DNA from: JAVBNC01 sp031551765 | GTDB taxonomy: Bacteria; Desulfobacterota; Desulfovibrionia; Desulfovibrionales; Desulfovibrionaceae | Reading direction: 5' to 3' | Assembly: GCA_031551765.1 (NCBI GenBank) | Contig: JAVBNC010000173.1 | Coordinates: 1-11,567, forward strand | DNA: 11,567 bases | Part shown: piece by piece, positions 1 to 5,433 of the stretch | How positions within the stretch are numbered: the first letter of the stretch is position 1 | Layout of the letters: the number at the start of each line of letters is the position of its first letter | Program-made: the position numbers and the translations under genes | The notes under the pieces: model-generated | Databases searched by the model: none | The model's input: the letters and a program-made list of their open reading frames with translations, nothing else | Told to the model about the DNA's origin: nothing

Positions 1-67
1 GAACCCCATTCTCGGCCTGCTTCAAAATCGCCAGAATCTGGCTGTCGGAAAATCGGGACGTTTTCAT
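1..67 (-). CDS. IS3-family transposase OrfA, N-terminal fragment (runs off window)
   Basis: The minus-strand frame from ATG at 67 starts MKTSRFSDSQILAILKQAE and is open to base 1. This is the typical start of the OrfA helix-turn-helix protein of the IS3 family (IS407-like group), which binds the IS ends and, after programmed frameshifting into orfB, forms the OrfAB transposase. A GGAG ribosome binding site (plus strand ctcc, 75-78) lies 7 nt before the ATG. Only 22 codons are visible, so whether the rest is intact is unknown. The family call rests on recognising this conserved N-terminus. Confidence 0.8.
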   Translation of the reverse strand, partial: MKTSRFSDSQILAILKQAENGV

Positions 68-138
68 GCAAAATCTCCGTGTTCGCTATTCTCGGAAATT
101 CTACTTCAAAACGCTACTTTTTTTCGGGGGGATTACCA
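1..138 (-). mobile_element. IS3-family insertion sequence, terminal end (continues left of window)
   Basis: The stretch holds the 5' end of an IS3-type orfA reading leftwards, with an upstream non-coding end that reads TGGTAATCCCCCCG from base 138 on the minus strand. IS3-family tips normally start with TG and end with CA, and the plus strand reads CA at 137-138, directly before sequence that aligns with kduI codons. That is why I place the tip at 138. The other end, the target duplication and orfB are outside the window, so the boundary rests on one side only. Confidence 0.75.
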
Positions 139-616
139 TGCCGCGACACCGGAAAAATTCTACTTCAACAGCGTTCCCGCTCGCAAACAGTATCCTACCA
201 ATTTAATTGAAAGGGAAAAATTGAACGGAAAGCTCCGCGGCGACCCCGCTGCCGCCACGGTCCGCAATTCGTATCTGTATTTTTCAAAAGGCGCGGCCTG
301 CCAGTTGGCAATGGGCGTCTCCGCCATGGAGCCCAACAACGTATGGGTCGGCATGCCGCCACATCTCCATAACCATCGTACGGAAGTGTATCTTTATACC
401 GGCTTTCCTGAAGAGAACAGGGTTTACCATTTTATGGGAAAACCCGGCGCTACCCGGACCCTTGCCGTTAAAAACGAGCAGGCGGTTATTTCGCCAAGCT
501 GGTCGGTTCACTCCGCGGTCGGCCATCACAGCTTTTCAATAATCTGGGGCACGTGCGGAGAAGTTTCCGAGTCCGGCGTTTCCCAACCGCTTTTGCCCGA
601 AACGCTTGGCGGGTGA
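139..616 (+). pseudogene. kduI: kduI remnant: 5-keto-4-deoxyuronate isomerase, 5' part lost at an IS insertion
   Basis: KduI isomerises 5-keto-4-deoxyuronate (4-deoxy-L-threo-5-hexosulose uronate) to 3-deoxy-D-glycero-2,5-hexodiulosonate in pectin and uronate breakdown. The frame is open from inside the IS and matches KduI from ATPEKFYFNSVPAR (143 on; E. coli has TPAKFYYN) to the natural C-terminus at 616. The cupin metal-binding pattern H-x-H-x4-E survives in PHLHNHRTE, and the fourth ligand survives in SPSWSVHSAVG. The family is about 278 residues; about 157 remain, so the N-terminal ~110 codons are missing. A TTG at 221 could act as a start for 131 residues, but it has no convincing ribosome binding site and would remove half of the fold. 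I judge it non-functional. The missing half may lie beyond the IS outside the window. Confidence 0.85.
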
Positions 617-626
617 TTCAATGCGG

Positions 627-658
627 CTATGTCTTGCATGAGAGAATTGCAGACATAG
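627..658. repeat. Inverted repeat downstream of kduI remnant
   Basis: CTATGTCT (627-634) and AGACATAG (651-658) are perfect 8-bp inverted arms. Past one bulged T, three further pairs (GCA/TGC) leave a 9-nt loop. There is no clear T-run after it, so it is a weak terminator or a simple RNA hairpin at the end of kduI. Confidence 0.5.
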
Positions 659-678
659 TAAACGGAAAACTTGCTAAC

Positions 679-720
679 ACGCCGTATACTCGCAGCCTGC
701 AGGCCGTGGGTATACGGCGT
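679..720. terminator. Probable bidirectional hairpin between convergent kduI remnant and pirin gene
   Basis: ACGCCGTATAC (679-689) and GTATACGGCGT (710-720) are perfect 11-bp inverted arms. The 20-nt loop itself contains the palindrome GCCTGCAGGC (695-704), so a nested stem is possible. CTTTTG follows on the plus strand, and AAGTTTTCC follows on the minus strand. The position between convergent genes fits a two-way terminator, but both T-runs are short. Confidence 0.5.
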
Positions 721-786
721 TCCGCTTTTGATCCGCGCTGACAAAGGAAACTTCACACGCACGGTAATATCCTGCCCGACACCCCG

Positions 787-1512
787 TCAAAGCTCCGTGC
801 GCATGAGCACGTAAACGCATTCCGCCCTGCTTTCCGAACGCAGGAGCAGCGCTTCCTCTCCGACGATGCGGGCGTGGCAGCCCGTCTTCATGGTCTGGCC
901 GTTGCACTCGAGCTCCCCGTCAATGACATAGAGCAGCGCTTTTTGCCCCGTTGCGACGGGAAAAGGCAGTTTGGAACGGTCTATGGTGGCCCGGTACAGC
1001 GTGGCGGAAGCGTTGAACGGGATGCGGGAGCGCGAAGCGTCCCCTCCCTGCTCCGGCAGGTCGGAGGCGATAGAGTGGAATTTGTTGTGCCACAACGAGG
1101 GGTCGTATTCCCTGGCCTCGTGCGCCGGGAGGGTGTTCTGGGTTTTGGGGAGCAGCCAGATGCCGATGTACCGGGCCGGGTCCTGGCCGGTGTTGTAAAG
1201 CGAGCGCGCGTAGCCGGAACCCGCGGTTATGCGTTGCGCGAAATTGCTTTTGAGCACGGCCGTGTTCTCAAGGCTGTCGCGGTGTGTGAGTTCGCCCTGC
1301 AAAACAAGGAAAATTTGCTCCAAATTGTGGTGCGGGTGCATGTCGTACCCGAAATTCGGGAATATTCTGTAGTCGTTGACGATCAGAATATTGCCGAAAT
1401 TTATGCTGCCCGTGCCCAGGTCGTGGACGGAGTTGGAGGGGAACAGCCTGTGCAGCTGATACCAGCCCTGGTTGGTGTAGTACCGCTTGGCGGCGTTGAA
1501 AATGGTGATCAT
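787..1512 (-). CDS. Pirin-family bicupin protein with incomplete metal site
   Basis: The 241-residue product has the pirin N-terminal cupin signature MHPHHNLEQIFLVLQGELTHRDS (57-80) and a second cupin around residues 184-239. Known pirins act as metal-dependent quercetinase-like enzymes or as transcriptional co-regulators. Usual ligands are two His in HPH plus a His and a Glu in a G-x-x-H-S-E motif. Here His59 and His61 are present, but the second motif reads SGYARSLYN, so Arg103 and Leu105 replace the His and Glu. I chose ATG at 1512 because it overlaps the stop of the upstream repressor by ATGA and begins the fold (MITIFNAAKRYY); the longer frame from 1581 adds low-complexity Arg-rich residues only. 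The overlap suggests translational coupling with the repressor. A ligand-sensing or partner role for the repressor is inference. Confidence 0.85.
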   Translation of the reverse strand: MITIFNAAKRYYTNQGWYQLHRLFPSNSVHDLGTGSINFGNILIVNDYRIFPNFGYDMHPHHNLEQIFLVLQGELTHRDSLENTAVLKSNFAQRITAGSGYARSLYNTGQDPARYIGIWLLPKTQNTLPAHEAREYDPSLWHNKFHSIASDLPEQGGDASRSRIPFNASATLYRATIDRSKLPFPVATGQKALLYVIDGELECNGQTMKTGCHARIVGEEALLLRSESRAECVYVLMRTEL

Positions 1513-2270
1513 GGCGCCTCCAGCGGCCCTTCGGCGTTCGCGCCGGACTCGTGCAGGTTTCTGCCCTTGTAGGAACGCCATACGCCGGTGATGCCGCCCA
1601 CAAGCGGCACAAAAAGCGTGCGGCGCATATCCAGCACCACGGGCTCGTAATCCGGGTTGTCCGCCACACAGATGAGCATGTTGTCCTTGACGTGGCAGCG
1701 TTTGAGCGAAAGCCCGATTTCATCGGCAGCGCTCATGCGCACGGCCAGCAGCTCTTTGAACGGCGTGGACTGCAAAAAGGTATGCGAAACGAATGAGGGC
1801 TGAATATAGACGATATCCCCGGCCAGCAGTTCGCCGGGCATGCTGTCGTCTTCTATCAGCAGGGCATACGGGCGTTTGTAGGTAACCGGGTTACCGGTTT
1901 CATTTTTGATTTTCAGCCAGCCCCTGGGTTTCGCGGGGGCACCGGCTTCAGCGACTCGCGGCAGGGCGGCGTACAGCGGAATCCAGTTGTTGTCGGCCCC
2001 GGACGGAGGGTGCTCGCCGGGCACGAATTCGGGGACGCCGCTGTGGACGCCGGGGCTGTGCAGGGCCGGGGAAACGTCGCAGCCCAGCAGGTAGTCGGTG
2101 CTGACGTTCAGCCTTTTGGCCATGCCCACCAAAGTGGCATAGCCAGGCTCGCTTCTGCCTTTGATGTAGTTGTTGAGCCGGGCGCGGGTTATGCCGGTTT
2201 CATCCGCGAACCTGGCCTGCGACAGGCCCTGCTCTTTGATAAGCTCTCTAAGTTTTTCAGCAAAAGACAC
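1509..2270 (-). CDS. XRE-HTH transcriptional repressor with LexA/S24-like autoprotease domain
   Basis: The 253-residue product starts with an HTH_XRE domain (about 5-62: LSQARFADETGITRARLNNY as the helix-turn-helix core). After a Pro/Gly-rich linker it carries a LexA/CI-type peptidase S24 domain. The self-cleavage elements look intact: Ala109-Gly110 scissile pair, Ser143 in DDSMPG, Lys190 in LSLKR. Spacing (34 and 47 residues) is close to that in LexA and lambda CI. The start is GTG at 2270, with TGGAG (plus-strand ctcca, 2275-2279) 5 nt upstream. Cousins are phage repressors or phage-like regulators; no phage genes surround it here. It is divergent from the transporter-lyase operon and may control it, which is inferred from layout. 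The last ~25 residues after the S24 fold are of unknown role. Confidence 0.9.
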   Translation of the reverse strand: MSFAEKLRELIKEQGLSQARFADETGITRARLNNYIKGRSEPGYATLVGMAKRLNVSTDYLLGCDVSPALHSPGVHSGVPEFVPGEHPPSGADNNWIPLYAALPRVAEAGAPAKPRGWLKIKNETGNPVTYKRPYALLIEDDSMPGELLAGDIVYIQPSFVSHTFLQSTPFKELLAVRMSAADEIGLSLKRCHVKDNMLICVADNPDYEPVVLDMRRTLFVPLVGGITGVWRSYKGRNLHESGANAEGPLEAP

Positions 2271-2297
2271 ACGTACTCCATTGGGCCGGGAGCGGCG

Positions 2298-2316
2298 GTC
2301 TAGCGAAACGCTGGAC
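2298..2316. promoter_or_regulatory. Candidate operator in the leader of the repressor gene
   Basis: GTCTAGCG (2298-2305) and CGCTGGAC (2309-2316) form an 8-bp dyad with one mismatch around AAA. It lies about 28 bp upstream of the repressor's GTG, downstream of the proposed minus-strand promoter. That suits autoregulation by a dimeric XRE protein, or a small leader hairpin. Confidence 0.35.
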
Positions 2317-2353
2317 GCTTCCCCAGCCTGTACTTACTCACATTCCTTTTGCA

Positions 2354-2382
2354 TCCATATACCTGACAGCGGGTTTTGTCAA
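2354..2382 (-). promoter_or_regulatory. Candidate sigma-70 promoter for repressor-pirin operon
   Basis: On the minus strand TTGACA (plus 2377-2382) is a perfect -35. TATGGA (plus 2354-2359, 17-bp spacer) or TATATG (2356-2361, 15-bp spacer) would be the -10. Either gives a leader of roughly 75-80 nt before the GTG. The -10 match is poor, so confidence is moderate. Confidence 0.45.
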
Positions 2383-2551
2383 AGAAATGTGTACAAATGC
2401 CTTCTGGGCAATGCCGGTAAGATAATTTCAATCAAATCTGTCTTGGCTGAGGCACGGGGTGGGCTTACACCACGCGCGTTAAGTAGCCCAAGCGGCTTTC
2501 AAAGGCAATGTTTAAAGTTTGTATAGTCTTGTACTAAAAATTATATTTTTA

Positions 2552-2581
2552 TTGACATATGGGGCGCTGCGTATACAAAAT
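2552..2581 (+). promoter_or_regulatory. Sigma-70 promoter of the dicarboxylate transporter-lyase operon
   Basis: TTGACA at 2552-2557 is a perfect -35. A -10 of TACAAA (2574-2579, 16-bp spacer) or CAAAAT (2576-2581, 18-bp spacer) follows. The A/T tract AAAAATTATATTTTTA (2536-2551) directly upstream resembles an UP element. TATACA at 2572 is closer to consensus but only 14 bp from the -35. Confidence 0.6.
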
Positions 2582-2590
2582 GGCCCATAT
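2557..2590. promoter_or_regulatory. Candidate operator dyad across the operon promoter
   Basis: ATATGGGGC (2557-2565) and GGCCCATAT (2582-2590) are inverted arms with 8 of 9 matches. They begin at the last base of the -35 and end just past the -10. A dimer bound here would block RNA polymerase. The divergent XRE/S24 repressor is the obvious candidate, but the arms do not match the dyad in its own leader. Confidence 0.45.
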
Positions 2591-2614
2591 CAATTCTAAC
2601 CCGCAGAGGTGGCT

Positions 2615-3934
2615 ATGGTCTCATTTTGGCTGCAACTCACCGTGGTTCTTGTGTGTATTGTCGCAGGCGCGCGCGTCAGCGGGGTCGGCATAGGGCTGGC
2701 CGGGGGCTTCGGGCTGAGCCTGCTGACCTTTGTCTTCCACCTCAGGCCCAGCTCGCCGCCCATCAACGTGCTGCTGATCATCGCGGCGCTGGTGACCATT
2801 GTCAGCACGCTGCAGGCCGCCGGGGGGCTGGACTATCTGGTCAGCATCGCCGAACACCTGCTGCGGCGGAACCCCAACCACATCACCATCATCGGGCCGC
2901 TGGTGGCCTATGTGTTCACCATCATGGCCGGAACCGCCTATGTCTCCCTTTCCCTGTACCCGGTTATCGCGGAAGTGGCGCTGGAAGCCAAAGTGCGGCC
3001 CGAACGGCCCATATCCGCCGCCCTGATCGCCGCTAAATTCGGCATCACCAGCAGCCCCATGAGCGCGGCCACGGCCGCTCTGCTGGCCCTGCTCGCGCCC
3101 GGCAACGTCAGCGTGGGCCAGATTCTGCTGATCTGCATTCCGGCGGGCGTCGCCGCGTCGCTCATGGCTTCCTTTGTGGTATACAAAAGAGGGCTGGAAC
3201 TGGACGACGACCCCGAATACCAACGGCGGCTCGCTTCCGGTGAAATTGCGCCCCCGGCCAAGAGGGAAAAAAAGGAAGTCAGCCGTTCCGCCAGAATTTC
3301 CGTGTGGCTGTTCGCCGCCGCCATTGCGCTGGTCGTTCTTTGCGGCACCTTTGATTCGCTGCTGCCCACCTGGCAGGCGGGCGGCAAGACCGTCCGGCTG
3401 AGCGTGCCGCACACCATAGAAATGCTCATGCTGGGCACTTCGCTCATTATCGTGCTGGCCTGCCGCATCAAGTCCTCCACCATAGCCGCCGCGTCCACCT
3501 TCCGCGCGGGCATGGTGGGTTTTGTGGCCATTTTCGGCATCGCCTGGATGACCGACACCTTCTTCATCCAGCACAAGGCGCTTTTTATCGCGGCCTGCGC
3601 GGATATCGTCAAAGCCTACCCCTGGCTGTTCGCTTTCGCGCTGTTTTTGATGTCCGCGCTGCTGTTCAGCCAGGGCGCGGCCGTGGTGGCCCTTATGCCG
3701 CTGGGCATCTCCCTGGGCATACCGGCCCAGTACCTTGTGGCCATGTTCGCGGCGGTGAACGGCACTTTTTTCTTCCCGGCCAGCGGCACCACCGTGGGCG
3801 CGCTATCCTTTGACCGCACGGGCACAACGCAAATCGGCAGTTACGTCCTGAACCACAGCTTCATGCTGCCCGGCCTTGTGGCCACGGTAACGGCCGTCGC
3901 GTTGGGGTTCGCCCTCAGCTACCTCGTTTTCTGA
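2615..3934 (+). CDS. Anaerobic C4-dicarboxylate transporter, DcuA/DcuB family
   Basis: The 439-residue hydrophobic protein matches Dcu carriers in length (E. coli DcuA/DcuB 433/446) and motifs: an N-terminal double helix (about 5-65), LLRRNPNHITIIGPLVAYVF (82-101), RPERPISAA (128-136), and a C-terminal FDRTGTTQIGSYVLNHSF signature (399-416). Dcu proteins are inner-membrane carriers for fumarate, malate, succinate and aspartate under anaerobic conditions. A charged cytoplasmic or periplasmic loop lies at about 193-225. The usual YPSD-type segment before the FDRSGT motif reads PASGTTVGAL here, so substrate preference may differ. ATG at 2615 is preferred because AGAGG (2605-2609) sits 5 nt upstream; the GTG at 2609 overlaps that site. 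It leads an operon with two lyase-like genes 38 and 33 bp apart. Confidence 0.9.
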   Translation: MVSFWLQLTVVLVCIVAGARVSGVGIGLAGGFGLSLLTFVFHLRPSSPPINVLLIIAALVTIVSTLQAAGGLDYLVSIAEHLLRRNPNHITIIGPLVAYVFTIMAGTAYVSLSLYPVIAEVALEAKVRPERPISAALIAAKFGITSSPMSAATAALLALLAPGNVSVGQILLICIPAGVAASLMASFVVYKRGLELDDDPEYQRRLASGEIAPPAKREKKEVSRSARISVWLFAAAIALVVLCGTFDSLLPTWQAGGKTVRLSVPHTIEMLMLGTSLIIVLACRIKSSTIAAASTFRAGMVGFVAIFGIAWMTDTFFIQHKALFIAACADIVKAYPWLFAFALFLMSALLFSQGAAVVALMPLGISLGIPAQYLVAMFAAVNGTFFFPASGTTVGALSFDRTGTTQIGSYVLNHSFMLPGLVATVTAVALGFALSYLVF

Positions 3935-3972
3935 CAGAAATAGCGATCGCCAGTCTGTAAAGGAGAAAAATC

Positions 3973-5400
3973 ATGCGCTTGGAAAAAGACGCCGTCGGAA
4001 CCATGGAACTGCCCGACGAGGCCTACTACGGCATTCAAAGCGTGCGGGGCGCCGCCAACTATGACGTCACCTCCAAAACCTTCAACGACTACCCAAAAAT
4101 CGTGCGGGCCTGCGCGGAAATGAAAAAAGCCTGCGCGCTGGCCAACAGGGATATTGAAGCCCTGGCCCCGGAAAAAGCCGCAGCCATTGCGCAGGCCTGC
4201 GACGAGGTTGCGGCGGGCAGGTTCGCGGGGCAGTTTCTGATCAACGCATTCAGAATCTGCGGCACTTCCGGCAACATGAACGTCAACGAGGTCATAGCCA
4301 ACCGGGCCAATGAAATTCTGACGGGCACAAAGGGCTACGACCAGATCCACCCCAACACGCACGTCAACATGTGCCAGTCCACCAACGACTTTTTCCCCTC
4401 CATCGAATCCGTCATTCTATACCGGGAGATAGGGGAACTGCTGGACGCGGTGTCCCTGCTGGAAAAGGCTTTGGAAAAGAAAAGCGCGGAGTTCACGGAC
4501 GTGGTCAAAATTGCCCGGACCAGCCTCCAGGACGCCCTGCCCATAACCCTGGGCCAGACCTTTTCCGGCTACGCCGCGGCCGTGCGCAGGAACCGCCTGC
4601 TGCTGGAAGGCTTTCGCCATACCTTCCAGACCGCCATTTTGGGCGCGACGGCCGTGGGCACCGGACTGGGCACGCTGCCCGGCTTTATCGACACGGTGTA
4701 CAGGCACATGAGCGAGATTGTAGGCTTTCCCGTGCGGCCGCACGAGAACCTCATCGACGGCATGCAGAATCCGGACAGCTTCATCATTCTGTCGGCCCAC
4801 GTAAAGGCCATAGCCAACTTGGTCGGCAAGATGTCCAATGATTTCCGGCAGCTTTCTTCCGGCCCGCGCGGCGGCTTCAACGAGCTGATCTTGCCGGAAC
4901 CGGGCGGGGGGTGCTCCCTGATGCCCGGAACCACAAGCCCCGTCCTGCCGGAACTGATGGTGCAGATGATGCACCAGGTCTGCGCCAACGACCTGGCGGT
5001 GAGCCTGGCCGTACCCACGGGCGAGGTGGACAACAACACCTCCTCCGGCATCTACTTCATGAGCACCCTGGATTCCATGGAACTGCTGGCCAGCGGCATC
5101 AAGCTGCTCGTCACCCATTGCCTGGAAGGCCTGAAAGCCGATGTGGACGTGTGCCGCCGCTACGCTGAAGGCTCCACTTCGCTGGCCACCATGGTCAGCG
5201 CGCTGTTCGGCTATGAAATGGGCTCCAAAATCGCCAAGATCTCCTACGAGCAAGGCATAAGCTGCAAGGAAGCGGCGCTGCGGGAAAAACTCCTGCCGCC
5301 GGAGGTGGCCGAGGAACTTTTCGACATCAAGAAGCTCACCGAGCTGGAATCCACAACCGCCATGTTTGAAAAGTACAAGACGATGCGGAAAGTGAACTGA
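3973..5400 (+). CDS. Aspartase/fumarase-superfamily lyase-like protein, alpha (intact regions 1-2, degenerate SS loop)
   Basis: The 475-residue protein aligns over its length with class II aspartase/fumarase, enzymes that add or remove ammonia or water across fumarate. The N-terminus (DEAYYGIQSVRGAANY) is typical. Region 1 is kept: CGTSGNMNVNEV (96-107, Thr98) and NMCQSTND (132-139, Ser136, Thr137, Asn138). Region 2 reads ARTSLQDALPITLGQ (181-195): Thr183 is kept, while Ser184 replaces the His/Gln. Region 3, normally GSSxMPxKxNP, reads GCSLMPGTTSP: Cys314 replaces the catalytic Ser, Thr320 the carboxylate-binding Lys, Ser322 the Asn. Glu327 is kept. Alone it should be a poor or inactive homotetramer. 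AAAGGAG at 3959-3965 precedes the ATG by 7 nt. The downstream paralog supplies an intact SS loop, so a mixed tetramer is likely. Confidence 0.9.
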   Translation: MRLEKDAVGTMELPDEAYYGIQSVRGAANYDVTSKTFNDYPKIVRACAEMKKACALANRDIEALAPEKAAAIAQACDEVAAGRFAGQFLINAFRICGTSGNMNVNEVIANRANEILTGTKGYDQIHPNTHVNMCQSTNDFFPSIESVILYREIGELLDAVSLLEKALEKKSAEFTDVVKIARTSLQDALPITLGQTFSGYAAAVRRNRLLLEGFRHTFQTAILGATAVGTGLGTLPGFIDTVYRHMSEIVGFPVRPHENLIDGMQNPDSFIILSAHVKAIANLVGKMSNDFRQLSSGPRGGFNELILPEPGGGCSLMPGTTSPVLPELMVQMMHQVCANDLAVSLAVPTGEVDNNTSSGIYFMSTLDSMELLASGIKLLVTHCLEGLKADVDVCRRYAEGSTSLATMVSALFGYEMGSKIAKISYEQGISCKEAALREKLLPPEVAEELFDIKKLTELESTTAMFEKYKTMRKVN

Positions 5401-5433
5401 GACCAGACCATGCCGCGCTTAAAGGAGAACGCC

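Larger units (their letters stand above)
2271..2614. other. Divergent intergenic regulatory region
   Basis: This 344-bp gap between the repressor and the transporter has no convincing gene. A plus-strand frame covering 2170-2526 is mostly antisense to the repressor and lacks any recognisable domain. GC content falls sharply at 2511-2560. The region holds the promoters and dyads listed separately. In 2400-2510 I see no further motif beyond the short repeated ATGCC. Confidence 0.7.

Noticed and set aside
221..616. kduI remnant as an intact 131-residue gene from TTG
   Set aside because: KduI homology continues upstream of the TTG to about 143, so the TTG is internal; half of the bicupin fold would be missing.
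874..1572. 232-residue plus-strand frame across the pirin gene
   Set aside because: It is antisense to the pirin; Val/Arg-rich translation without homology.
1513..1581. N-terminal extension of the pirin gene
   Set aside because: The added 23 residues are Arg/Gly-rich, lie inside the repressor gene and have no homology; ATG at 1512 overlaps the repressor stop by ATGA.
2170..2526. 118-residue plus-strand frame in the divergent region
   Set aside because: It starts inside the repressor gene on the opposite strand, lacks a convincing ribosome binding site and has no recognisable domain.
2609..2614. GTG start for the Dcu transporter
   Set aside because: It overlaps the AGAGG ribosome binding site; ATG at 2615 has proper spacing.
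5410..5433. Earlier ATG for the beta lyase gene
   Set aside because: The AAAGGAG site at 5421-5427 lies after this ATG and fits the one at 5434.
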